From contig NC_058043.1 of assembly GCF_020085105.1 (NCBI RefSeq), forward strand, positions 12,533,167 through 12,597,166: DNA of 64,000 nt, in the 5' to 3' direction. This document shows, in pieces, positions 50,701 through 61,000 of the stretch. Numbering within the stretch: position 1 is the stretch's first letter; each line of letters starts with the position of its first letter. Made by a program: the position numbers and the translations under genes. This DNA comes from Siniperca chuatsi (taxonomy: Eukaryota; Chordata; Actinopteri; Centrarchiformes; Sinipercidae). The notes beneath the pieces were generated by a model. It was not told the origin of the DNA, ran no database searches, and saw only the letters and a program-made list of their open reading frames with translations.

Positions 50701-52369
50701 AGTAAAGCCGGCTCTCCCCCAGTGACGACATTTCTTAAAGATGCAAGGAAAGTGGAGCCAAGCCCTGTTCCTCTGGAACTGGTGGGTGTAGAGGATGAGG
50801 AAGTCACAGCAGAAGAGAAACCACCAAAACTCTCCTCAAAACAATCCACCACCAGCACATCAGCATCAGCAGAGCATCGCAAGGAGAGGTCTTCAGACAC
50901 AGAGACGTACTTATACAGGGACTCAACCCCAGGAACTGTGGCAGATAAACATGTCACACCAAAGAAAGCTGCAACCAGAAATAGCATAATATATAAATCG
51001 ATAAAGTCGTTATGGAAGCAGTGCTTCCAATCAAAACAAAAGAAAAGGGTACAGCTGTCAACAGAACAAGAATTGGATGAAGCTGGTGGGTCAGACCACA
51101 GTGAAGCTGGCTCTCCCCCAGTGAGGACATTTCTTAAAGATGCAAGGAAAGCGGAGTCAAGCCCTGTTCCTCTGGAACTGGTGGATGTGGAGGATGAGGA
51201 CGTCACAGCAGAAGAGAAACCACCAAAACAATCCACCACCAGCGCATCACCACCAGCAGAGCATTACAAGGAGAGGTCTTCAGACACAGAGACAGACTTA
51301 TACAGGGACTCAACCTCTCTGGACTCAATCCCAGGAGCTTTAGGACAGGACAGACATTTTAAAGGTCTGAAAGAAACCTTCGACACCATAATAAATGGAT
51401 TCTTCAACAGTCTCAATGAAGAGTAGGTTATCTAATTTTGTCACAGAAACTCACTTGAATAATATTGTAACAATTGTTGTGTACATTTTTGTTGTGTTTT
51501 AACTTTGTTTCACTGTTTTTTTCTTTTTAAGGCAGCAGAGCGAAATAAGCAAAGGTGTTAAGAACATGGACGTGAAGTACAAGCTGACTGACATGGGTAT
51601 GGAGGTGATTAGGGTCGTCATAGACACGATCAATGACATCCTATCAAAAGAAACGAGAAAACCCACCTTTTCCCATGTATGTGGGATGGAGGCTGTTGGC
51701 CAGAAGTTGCCCTTAGAGCTTCTCAGGGAGAATTTTCATTTTGCTGAGGATAAAATCCAGCAGAGTTTGAAAGGCTCCTTTGGCGAGGCTTTGTGTGATG
51801 TGATTGGTTCAGACACATCTGTTAGCATAACACCCAAAATCACACAAGCCATTGTGAAATGGATCACAGATAATCTAAACTCTGCTCTGTCAGAGGCCAT
51901 ACAAGCCTTACTGGCTGGAGGATCCAATGTCCATGCTGCTTCCTGCTGCCAGTTCTCAAGTTGCAGAGCATGTAACGAGATGTTGGCAGGAGTTATTCAG
52001 GCAATGAAATCCCTCCTCACAGGTCCAGGTACTGCAAGGAAGAAGACAATTCAGACTGAAAGGACACAGAAACATTCCGATGGTGAGAGCAAAGATGACA
52101 GATTGGTCAACAATAAGAAGTCGCAGCGGTGGAGCATTGGCAAATGGTGGAAAAATAAAGTCCAGCCCGTTTCTGACAAAGAAATGGAGGAGGTTGTCAG
52201 GTTGTCAAAGTGTAAGAAGGAAGAGGACAAGAAGAAAGAGGACAAGAAGGCTTCAGCACATGATCTGGCTGTCAAGACCAAAAAGCCTTCTTTGTTGTTC
52301 TTCGGCCGTCTGAGCTGCTCTGGCCATGATGATGGTGAAGATCGAGTGACACCCTTCCACCCCACTTAA
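44706..52369 (+). CDS. Unrecognised large tandem-repeat protein gene
   Basis: I do not recognise this family. Proposed exons: 44706-44747 (ATG to donor GAG|GTATCT, phase 0, tentative), 46109-51422 (acceptor TTTTTTCCAACAG; donor AGA|GTAGGT) and 51532-52369 (acceptor TTTTTAAG; stop TAA). They join in frame to about 2,064 residues if one missing base near 48,543 is allowed for. The N-terminal about 90 residues are unique (helix-like ENEIASMVSEIQDRAATN, then CC). Eight copies of a charged Ser/Thr/Glu/Lys-rich module follow, with acidic SSDTETDLYRDSTPGTV, hydrophobic VIKLFMEDN and basic WKQCFQSKQKKRVQ segments. The last exon is unique and partly helical. No signal peptide or membrane segment is visible. 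A cytoplasmic or nuclear disordered scaffold with many phospho-sites is a guess. It lies opposite in strand to stac3 and r3hdm2. Confidence 0.7.
44748..46108 (+). other. First intron of the repeat-protein gene
   Basis: This is the putative intron between the short first exon and the giant exon. It contains the dispersed repeat at 44,765-45,292 and otherwise AT-rich sequence with no supported exon. If the first exon is wrong, part of this could be promoter. Confidence 0.4.
44765..45292. mobile_element. Copy of the CAGTGGTGGAAGAAGTA-family repeat
   Basis: It ends with AGTACTCCTTCCACCACTG, the classical terminus of this teleost element, and contains 'CTACTTTATATTTCTACTCC', 'CATTTCAGAGAG' and 'AATACTTCTGTACTTTTACT'. 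The left terminus is degenerate. It is the same family as 28,063-29,110 and better preserved. Confidence 0.7.
46671..51300 (+). repeat. 705-bp (235-codon) coding tandem repeat array
   Basis: The landmark GGGTCCAGCTGTCAACAGAA (one base changed in the last copy) starts at 46671, 47376, 48081, 48785, 49250, 49943, 50648 and 51047. Spacings are 705, 705, 704, 465, 693, 705 and 399 bp. Copies are close to identical at nucleotide level. All spacing differences are multiples of three except the 704. A nested shorter repeat, SSDTET(D/Y)LY(R/T)DSTPGTV, occurs twice per full unit and 13 times in total plus one degenerate copy. The 465-bp unit lacks the second half-module (TKMDPPSKEDDKDV to IKSLWKQC). 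The 693-bp unit lacks a four-residue LSSK stretch. Confidence 0.95.
48536..48560 (+). other. Single-base frameshift in the repeat-protein gene
   Basis: In other copies the codons read GAT GTC TGC (G/A)AG ACC. Here the segment is GATGTTCTGAGACC, one base shorter. The upstream frame then terminates at 48,583, while the downstream frame stays open for about 2.9 kb to 51,426. No slippery heptamer or stem typical of programmed frameshifting is evident. It is either a sequencing or assembly error or a very recent inactivating change. Confidence 0.9.
51532..52369 (+). CDS. Unique C-terminal exon of the repeat-protein gene
   Basis: The 279-codon last exon is joined in phase after a 109-bp intron (51,423-51,531); the other possible AG acceptors nearby lead to early stops. 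With the end of the giant exon (FKGLKETFDTIINGFFNSLN) it forms a probably helical region of about 150 residues. Two similar-looking helices (IRVVIDTINDILSKE and IVKWITDNLNSALSEA) suggest an internal duplication. A CCQFSSCRAC cysteine cluster follows, then a strongly basic stretch (WSIGKWWKNK), an EDKKKEDKK tract and an ending VTPFHPT. No known fold was recognised. This non-repetitive part is the best query for homology searches. Confidence 0.75.
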
Positions 52370-53280
52370 ACAACCTCAAACCCTACTCTATTCCCTCTCT
52401 CTATCATCTTACCTTCTTTCTACTCCCCTTTCCATCCTCTTTTGGGTTTTCTCCGGGTGCTCCGGTTTCTCCCACTGTAAAAACATAATTATCATTAATA
52501 AGCCTTAATTTAAAGATTGTGACACCCTTCCACCCCACTCTATTCTCTATTCCCTCTCTCTATCATCTTACCTTCTTTCTACTCCCCTTTCCATCCACTT
52601 TTGGGTTTTCTCCGGGTGCTCCGGTTTCTCCCACTGTAAAAACATAATTATCATTAATAATCCTTAATTTAAAGATTGTGACACCCTTCCACCCCACTCT
52701 ATTCTCTATTCCCTCTCTCTATCATCTTACCTTCTTTCTACTCCCCTTTCCATCCTCTTTTGGGTTTTCTCCGGGTGCTCCGGTTTCTCCCACTGTAAAA
52801 ACATAATTATCATTAATAATCCTTAATTTAAAGATTGTGACACCCTTCCACCCCACTCTATTCTCTCTCTCTATCATCTTACCTTCTTTCTACTCCCCTT
52901 TCCATCCTCTTTTGGGTTTTCTCCGGGTGCTCCGGTTTCTCCCACTGTAAAAACATAATTATCATTAATAATCCTTAATTTAAAGATTGTGACACCCTTC
53001 CACCCCACTCTATTCTCTATTCCCTCTCTCTATCATCTTACCTTCTTTCTACTCCCCTTTCCATCCTCTTTTGGGTTTTCTCCGGGTGCTCCGGTTTCTC
53101 CCACTGTAAAAACATAATTATCATTAATAATCCTTAAATTTAAAGATTGTGACACCCTTCCACCCCACTCTATTCTCTATTCCCTCTCTCTATCATCTTA
53201 CCTTCTTTCTACTCCCCTTTCCATCCTCTTTTGGGTTTTCTCCGGGTGCTCCGGTTTCTCCCACTGTAAAAACATAATTC
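52346..53280 (+). repeat. 159-bp minisatellite in the 3' UTR, six copies
   Basis: GTGACACCCTTCCACCCCAC recurs at 52346, 52519, 52678, 52837, 52989 and 53149, so units are 173, 159, 159, 152 and 160 bp plus a final copy of about 132 bp. The first unit starts inside the coding sequence and supplies its last seven codons and stop. Later units lack the 21-bp segment with the TAA. Each unit ends in GGGTGCTCCGGTTTCTCCCA and an AT-rich tail. Copies are nearly identical, indicating recent expansion. Confidence 0.97.
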
Positions 53281-53282
53281 TA

Positions 53283-53288
53283 AATAAA
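53283..53288 (+). terminator. Poly(A) signal of the repeat-protein gene
   Basis: A canonical AATAAA directly behind the minisatellite, followed by a T/G-rich stretch (TGATGTGCTGTTTCTGGTGG) suited to cleavage-factor binding. This implies a 3' UTR of about 0.93 kb that contains the whole array. Confidence 0.6.
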
Positions 53289-53350
53289 AATGTATGGTAA
53301 ATGATGTGCTGTTTCTGGTGGTATGTTGGAAAGAAGTGGAACATTACAAG

Positions 53351-53535
53351 GAGCGGCTGTGGCTTGGTGGTAGAGCGGGTCGTCCACCAATCGAAAGATC
53401 AGCGGTTCAATCCTGGCTTCCCCCAACCCACATGTTGATTGACCCACGTGTGTGATTGAGTTAGTTTCTTTGAACTGATGAACAGTGTGTGAATGTGATA
53501 TCTAGAAAGGTGCTATAGAAGTATAGTCCATTTAC
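53351..53535 (+). mobile_element. tRNA-derived SINE
   Basis: Polymerase III A box TGGCTTGGTGG (53,360-53,370) and B box GGTTCAATCC (53,404-53,413) have tRNA-like spacing. They are followed by a body ending in GGTGCTATAGAAGTATAGTC, the typical 3' end of a widespread teleost tRNA SINE (AAAGCGCTATATAAGTACAG consensus). It is a SINE, not a tRNA gene: the acceptor stem does not pair. Confidence 0.85.
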
Positions 53536-55914
53536 AAGGTTAGACAACCTAAAAATTACAATTTAACAGAACTGTATTTGTCTCAAGGACTGATATTAAA
53601 AAAGTAATGAATGAAATCACAATAATGGGAATTTGAACATATACATTTCCATGACAAAAAAAAAAGTCTGATTTAAAGCTACAGAAAAGTTATTTAAGGG
53701 ACTTGAGACTGTTTTCTCAACTGCTCTTTCCAAAATCAAGTCACAAACCTTAGCATACTGATCATTTAGTTATTCTTAGAGCCTTAAGATTTAAGTTTGT
53801 CCCGAGGGTGGCGCTAGAGAAAAGTTTCTTATCATTAAGAGTACTCCTCAACATTGTGGGACAGTTTAAAAAAAAAAAAAAAAAAAAAAGAAAAACATAA
53901 AAATTGATGCAGCAGAACCAGAGATGCCATCCTTTTTTTATTCCATGCATTCTTCTTCCTGGTCAAAACCTGGCGCATACATTACCCATAATGCAACTCA
54001 ACTTGACTCACTTGAGTGTACAGATTCAGGTGTTTTGCCAGTATTTGCTAATGTAGCCTGGAGTAGACCACCAGCTTCAAGTAGACAAGAGAAGCAAGCT
54101 AGAGAGATCATTTTCAAACTTGCAGTCTTCAGCTCCAAACGAGTTTCATCAGATTTCACGCTGCTCCCTGTAGAGCCACAAAAGGCTTTATACAATTTTT
54201 GGACATATGCAGTAGTAAGGATTCTTTATATGGGGAGCATGAATGTGAAAGTACAGCCAGGTGATGAGTTAAAGGAAAACCTGAATAAATGAGTGCAAAC
54301 AATGATTGCAGATGCTCCCTTACAGGTCACAGGGAGCAAAATTTTGTTGTGAAAAGTATGAAAATGTTGTGAATTATAGGCTATGGTCTTTGTCACCCAA
54401 TCTCAACCCAACTGAACACCTGCGAGATGGGATGGGCGATTTTGGACTGAAATTTCAGACAGCGTTCTCAACGATCATCATACCACCACCAAATGACGGA
54501 ATATATTTAGAAAGAATGGTGTTCATCCCTCTATTAAAAGTTAGAGACTTGAAGAACCTATGCCAATGATCGCTGAAGCTGTTGCGGCAAGTCTTGGCGG
54601 CCCAGCACCTTACCTTGCCATCTGCATATGTACATATGCTGTATACTATACAAACAAGGTGGATTATGGCTCTGTGTAGCTCATACTTTAGTCAGCTTCA
54701 GTAAAGTCAAACAATGAACCACATGACAGATGTTTTGATAGATTTTTCTCAACTTTTATATTTTTAAAAACAAACAAAAAATAACAGATTAAATAAAATT
54801 TACAGTAGACATATGCAATCATTGTGCACTTTAACTACTTCTTCTGATACGTTCTGCACAGCTGTCAACGAAAAACGCAAACACAATGGGGTGTCGGGTG
54901 AAGGGAGGGGGGGTGGAGAACTGTTGTGGGAGAGAGGAGAGGACTGAAGAAGTGAGGTAGAGGGCAGTAAGGAGGAAACAAATGTGGGGAAGAGTAGAGG
55001 GGGATGAAGAGGGAAGGAGTAAAGGATAAAGGAAGGCCTAAACTTTTTCACTCAGAGGAAAGAAAGAAAAATCACTGAATATATAGATTTCTTTTAATCC
55101 TTACATCACTTATATAAATATATTGAATCCCAAAAAACAAAAAAACTAAACAAAAAAATGTTTTGAGAAAAAAAAATAAAAACAGCGCAATACAGAAACC
55201 CACAACAGCAGTAAGGCAAACAGAAAGCGAGAGGAGAGAGCAGTGAGTGTGTACATGAGAGGGACAGAGGAGTACAAGAAGATCCGAGGCAGTATGAGAC
55301 ATGAAAAGAAAAGAGGGAGCAGCGGTGGGGGAAAGCTGAGAGAGTGCGCAACTGTGCGTATGAAAATTTATAAATATGTGAGATTAAGAGACGACTGGGT
55401 GACAGAGTTGAGGAAGGAGAGAAAGCAGAAAAGGGAGGAAAAAGAGGAAGGGTTGGAGAGCGGAGGGAGGAGGAAAAGGTGTGACTGAGGTCGACTGTCC
55501 AGTGTATTTTTTTATGTGCTACGTGACCCTGTTGCCTGCGTTTGTGTGTCTGTTTGTGTCTCCTGGTATGTGTGTGGCATTGCATGTGTTTTTGTATAAT
55601 GGCAGCACACATTCCACGGCAACAGTGAAACACATGCTCGCGTGTCTTGTGTGCTCTTCTGCTATATAAATACAAAACAAAAACAATGAATAAAAACAAA
55701 CAAAATCATATTTGCAACCAAACACCTGCCACCTCATGATTCACACCTTCTTCCCTTTTATACATTTGACACGTCATTTAATGTTTTTTGTTTTTAAATT
55801 GTACACTAAGAGCAGTCCCCCTCAGCCCTCCTTCCTTTTCCACCACTCCACCAAGAGTCTTTCTTTCTGTCTCTGACTTTCTTTCTTTTTCTTTCCTCCC
55901 CCTCTGTTTTCCTT
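53536..55914. other. Intergenic stretch between the repeat-protein gene and r3hdm2
   Basis: No gene seen. A poly(A) run lies at about 53,867-53,890 and a common repeat motif (GGTGGCGCTAGAG) at 53,806-53,820. A Tc1 transposase remnant is at 54,393-54,630. The right part (about 55,070-55,914) should be r3hdm2 3' UTR on the minus strand, with an ATTAAA signal variant near 55,094-55,100. The purine-rich 55,200-55,490 yields open frames without family resemblance. Confidence 0.5.
54393..54630 (+). pseudogene. 3' remnant of a Tc1/mariner transposase gene
   Basis: It encodes SPNLNPTEHLRDGMGDF, the degenerate form of the Tc1 SPDLNPIEHLWDEL signature that carries the catalytic glutamate of the DDE triad. 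A little further on, after a stop, comes a region matching the family C-terminus (IEAV-type, then GGPAPY-like nucleotides 'GGCGGCCCAGCACCTTACC'). The 5' part of the transposase is absent. It is probably the same family as the element at 43,131-43,684. Confidence 0.7.
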
Positions 55915-58007
55915 TCACTGAGAACTGGCTCTCTCCAGCACACGCAGGTCATAGTTCTTTTTGGCAGCCCTCAGTTTGAAGAGGCTGGCTCCGCTGTTGT
56001 TAAGTTTGAAGGAAGCACTCTGGGCAGCGATGGTGCTGGGGAACACTGCCACTACTGTGTAGAGGTGAGCTGGGTCGTTGCCGTCGCCCTTCGCTCCCCC
56101 AGCTCCCATGCTGGCCCCGGGCCCCGCGGTGGCTCCTGACCCAGAAGGCCCCGCACCAGGACAGGGGCCACAGCCTCCTGCTCCTCCTCGGCCTCCCTGC
56201 GGCTCCTTCAGCCACTGGATCTTGGCACCGCACATCGACAATTGGTTGAAGAGCTTTTCAGCCTCTGGACGTGAAATCCCTTCTGGCAGGTCCGTTACCT
56301 CGAGTACTCGACTCACCACTAGAGAAAGAAGAAACAAAGAGAGTCAAAGAGAGAGACCTAAGATATTACAGGCTTGATTGCTCAAGCTGTGTCTTTAGAG
56401 ACTTGAAGCACTTGTTCCAGAGACATGCTGTGCTGTTGTCTGTTTCAGATAGTCTGTGGTGGTCAGTGCTATCCTGTGTGCTGTTGCATGCTGGGGCAGC
56501 AGGTAAATGCACCACAGAGTGCCACAGGAAGTCATTCCTGCCTGTGGCCATCAAACTCTTTAACTCCTCCCTCTAAGTGTCAGTCTATATGACCCTAAGT
56601 CATTACACTGGACAATGGATCATTAACATCACTGCAGTACTTGAAATAATTGTGCAATATTCTCTGTTTTCAGTTTAATTTATTGATATTTATTCATACT
56701 TTTATTACTGTTGTGTAATATCCGCCGTCTCATAATCATCTTAATAAGCTACACTTGACAGTTCATGCACTATTACTTATTACTTATATTATTACAGTGT
56801 ATTATTATACTGTACATACTTATCAACCTGTAAATCCACTTTGTACTTAATTTATCTTACCTGTATTATAGTGTATTATATTTTGATTTGCTTAGAACTT
56901 CTATTCACGTGTGCATTGACGTGATAGTGAGCAGCTGTAACAAAAGAGTTTCCCCTCGGGGATCAATAAAGTATTTCTGATTCTGATTCTAAAGACATTT
57001 TTTTCGTAAGGCGCAGAGCTCGGGGGAATTATGGTGCACAGCGCTGAGGCCAGCAGGATACTCCAAAGGAAACCCAATTTGGCCTATCTGCAGTGGCTGT
57101 AAAACTGTACTTGAATGCAGTGCTGCAAGGACCTCAGTATACTCTCAGCACCTAAAAGGTTTATTTAATAGCATCCAAACCAGATGGAGGAGTTTGTGAG
57201 GAAAACTCCCCAATATAGGCTAACGAAGACTGAGTAAACTGATATAATCGAGGAACACGCTCTGCTGCCCTCTAGTATCTACCTTTCACACATATACCTG
57301 AACAACACATTTGTGAGGCCAAGGTGCTGAGAAGAGAACAGAGAGTACCACTAATCTTTTAAGTGTAATTCTCAACAAGGATTAAATCTCAGGTAGAGTT
57401 CTTTGAAAATACAAGACCACATAGCAGTGTGTATAACAATACCTGTGGAAAAAGGTAATGATAACACAGTAGATGTTATGCTGGTCTGTGATGCATCTCT
57501 AACTTACCAACATCAGTGGTGCCGAGGTCTGTGGATGCAGATTTGAGTGTTTGTTTTTTCCCACGTGCCCCATGTTTCATTACTCCTTGACCCTGAAGAC
57601 ATAGCAACACAGGATATTATAAGGCTTGTTATTACAATGCTGTTCCACGACAAGACACTAGATGGGGTATAAGCAGTCAGTGGGAGCCTTAAAGTTGTAA
57701 CATAAGGTACACTAGTGGGCACAACAAAGGTGTTGAGGCCTGCAGCAGAGAGAGAAAATGATGGTCAGCTCACAGAGTATTATGGCTTCCATTTGAATGT
57801 AAATTCATTCTGCAAAGAAAGGTTTCAAACAATCTCCACATAGCCCACATTTTATGAATGTGACTTAAGACAGTTGTGACTGATCCCCAACTTCACAACA
57901 ATATCTTCATTCACAGATCCAAGATATTCTGTGGTGACTAGTTGGTCAGTAAAATATTAAAACTTACATTTTCACCTATTTTACCACCCCTTTTAGCCTT
58001 AACATGC

Positions 58008-58038
<31 letters not shown>

Positions 58039-61000
58039 TCAAGACTAGTCAATATCACAATCTTAACATGTAGAAGGGCTGAGTTACCTTAGGTTTCAGA
58101 CAATGCTGTGTACTGACCTGATGGGAGCTGTAGGAGGACTGGCCATGCATGAGCGGAGGGGGACACAGGCTGTACTGAAGAGGCTGTCCCAACAGAGAGT
58201 AGCGCCCGTCACCTAAATAACATAAATCCCAAGTTAAAATTAAAATGATCAATCCTGAAAACAAGTCAATTTAGAGTTTTATTGCCCCAGTAGAGACCAG
58301 GTGAACCTCATCACCACACTTTGTTTTTTTACTTTATCTAACCAGGTCTCATTGACATTAAAACATCTTTTTCATAAGGGACCTGGCCAAGAGGGCAGCA
58401 TAAAAACAGGGTTATACCAATGGATACACTAAGATACAGTAGTCAAAAAGGAGATGGATGATGGCTTTAATGAGGGTTTGTGGAATTGGCAATGATTTCG
58501 CATTCAATATTTTCTTTTAAAACAACTTGGAGTCAGAAGAAAAACCTGCAAAGCATCCAAAGCGATTAGAAATGGGTCAAAGGGTTTAATGTAGCTTTTT
58601 ACAGTATTTTTGCATTTTGGTGTTTTGAAGACAATTCAAACAAGACCTGCGTCCTGGTGATACTACATGGATCGTAGACTGATGCAAGATCGTATTTGTA
58701 TGTGTAATCATGCATTCCAAATAGTGGGTCTATTTGTCAGTAAAGGTATTGTGGCTCTGTGTGTAAATATCGGTCAGAGGACAGGGACGAAGTTAAAGCC
58801 ATGTGTGTGTACAGGAGTTTTTTGTTGTTAAAGATTATCTTTTGGGCTTTTTGCCTTTATTGGATACGAACAGCTGAAAAGAGACAGCAAAGGAGGGAGA
58901 GAGAGAGTGGATGACATGCAGCAAAGGGCCCCAAGCTGGAATCGAAACCGGGCCGCTGCGGTAAGGACTCCGCCTTAGTACATGGTACGCACGCTCTACC
59001 AAATGAGCTACAGGAGACCCCAGTACAGGAGATTTGACTGGTCGGCACAGTGCCAGTCATGTGAACCTGGTGAGGTGAAATGATGGCCTACTGGCTCAGA
59101 GCCAAAAGCCAGCTGACAAGGTTTAGAGGGTCGCTGTGGAAATAGATGAAAGAGCACAGTCTGAGCAGGGGTTTAAGCACACATCTGTAACAGCGGTTCA
59201 GGTTTATTTGCCTGTGAACTAAAGGCAAAATAAATTTTTAACAACCTGGTTCTTATTTTTTTAGTTTGGGCCATCATTTCTAATGGTCATGTCAACATAT
59301 TTCTTAAGTTAATTGCTCATATTTGGGGATGCAGCATCATCGCTACAACAGGGCATGGAAGAACACAAACTGTCACAGTCACACAGGTTGTATAAACCTC
59401 CAACTTATCCATATTATGTAATCCACTTATCTGGTGGTAAAACCAAAAGCAGACACACCTGAAATGTTGGTTACAATCCCCAATTACAAGGAAAAACTGA
59501 CCTACTGTAATTGGTTGCACACTAGGGTTGTACCTTATTTTTTTTAATTGATTAATCTAACGATTATTTCTTTATTCTTTTTTTATTATTGGCTATTATT
59601 GTCTATTGAAAATATTCTAATATTTGAAAGAATAAATTACCGTATTTCTAGTAGGTTATTTCTTATGTTACCAATTAAATTTACCACCTCATCGGTTTAC
59701 TCACAAGCTACTTTAATCTGCTTGCCTTGCTTTTTTGAGATTTGAATGCTGCAGCTTGTCCTCTGGGGGAATCCGTGCTTTGACCGGGTGCAGCCATACA
59801 TCATCGCAACGTGTCGACGCACGATATGCAAACAGACATATTTCCGTAATCGATGACGTTGATTACATTGATGAATCGTCTCAGCCTTATCGTACACACA
59901 AAATAATCCAATGGATGCTTACAACAGATAGACTAATAATAACTGAATGTGTGCTTTCATGTTCTCATCCAACATACAGTTGGTATGGTAAAACTATCTA
60001 TCTGATCGACTGACTGCTCATGTTCCAGATCCAATAGATGCACAAAGTTGGTGAGAAATAAGGATAAGCTAGAGGAATGATGGTCAAAATTATAAAGTAA
60101 GAAACGGGTTGTAAACGCCTACCTTTCTTTTAACAGCATATCAGGGCAGGTGTGATATCTGACTGCATATGTACCATTGTTTCCATTAGTTACATTTAAG
60201 CATTTAAATGCATTTTCCTCATTCTCCTCCTCTGGTGAATATTTGTAAACATGTTTATTGCAGGTTCTTTGCTCAAGTACTGTGTGTAAGATATCTGTGT
60301 ATGTATTTGAACCTTCACCCTTGATGTTCATTTGTACCTTGAGCTGGTCCTCCTGGTCGGGGAAACTGGGAAATGAGGGGTAATGGTCCCAGGCCTGGAC
60401 AGACGCTGCTGACGCTGCCGGAGGGAGACGGGGTGGGAGACTGAGTGGGGGAGGCCAGGGGACTTGTCAGCTGGGTGCTGGCCTGGACACAAAAAAAGAG
60501 GAAAAATATAAAATAGTGTGACACATGAGTACTATGCTCCTGATCACATAACATTTTCAGCCCTACATCACTTTATATAAAAACAGAGACTGTCCATTTA
60601 ACAAGGCGACATCGTGTCAGCTGAAAACAATCCCATTCCTCCTATTGACTACTTGTGGACTGACAGGCTAATGAATGAATAATACATGCACATGAAAGAC
60701 TAAGTGCAATTCATGAGATCCTTTACATTTACAAATAACTTCACTCACTGATCTAAAAGAGCTTCATGTGTATTTGTGTGTACCTGTGGAGTGTTGTCAG
60801 GTTTGTAGAGCTCTCCCGGCTTGCTGGGCCTCTGCTCTATGCTGTAGTACTTGCATGGGTTCCACTGGACCAGAGGAGGGTTCTGGGAAGGCTGTGGTCC
60901 ATTGGGGACACTGAGCTGCATGACCATCACCCCAGGCCCAGGAGGCGGTACTCCTGAGAGAGCATACAGAGAGACAGGCACACATATAGATAAACAGGTG

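Noticed and set aside
46207..51239. Multiple long minus-strand frames (89 to 607 codons) and plus-strand frames of 64-77 codons
   Set aside because: They are shadows of the repetitive coding exon: the same antisense and out-of-frame peptides recur with the 705-bp period. The 607-codon one is kept only as a low-interest finding.
46671..51300. CRISPR-like or satellite array
   Set aside because: The 705-bp period, coding character and eukaryotic splice context exclude CRISPR; it is a coding repeat.
53351..53430. Possible tRNA gene
   Set aside because: A and B boxes are present, but the acceptor stem does not pair and a SINE body and 3' end follow.
55243..55488. 81-codon charged plus-strand frame
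   Set aside because: It lies in a purine-rich tract of the r3hdm2 3' UTR region; the Lys/Glu/Arg bias follows from AG-rich sequence.
56078..56377. 99-codon Pro/Ala-rich plus-strand frame
   Set aside because: It is antisense to the GC-rich Gly/Ala segment of the last r3hdm2 exon.
58920..59020. Possible tRNA gene on the minus strand
   Set aside because: It has good A and B boxes but is continuous with a SINE body; no cloverleaf with a paired acceptor stem.
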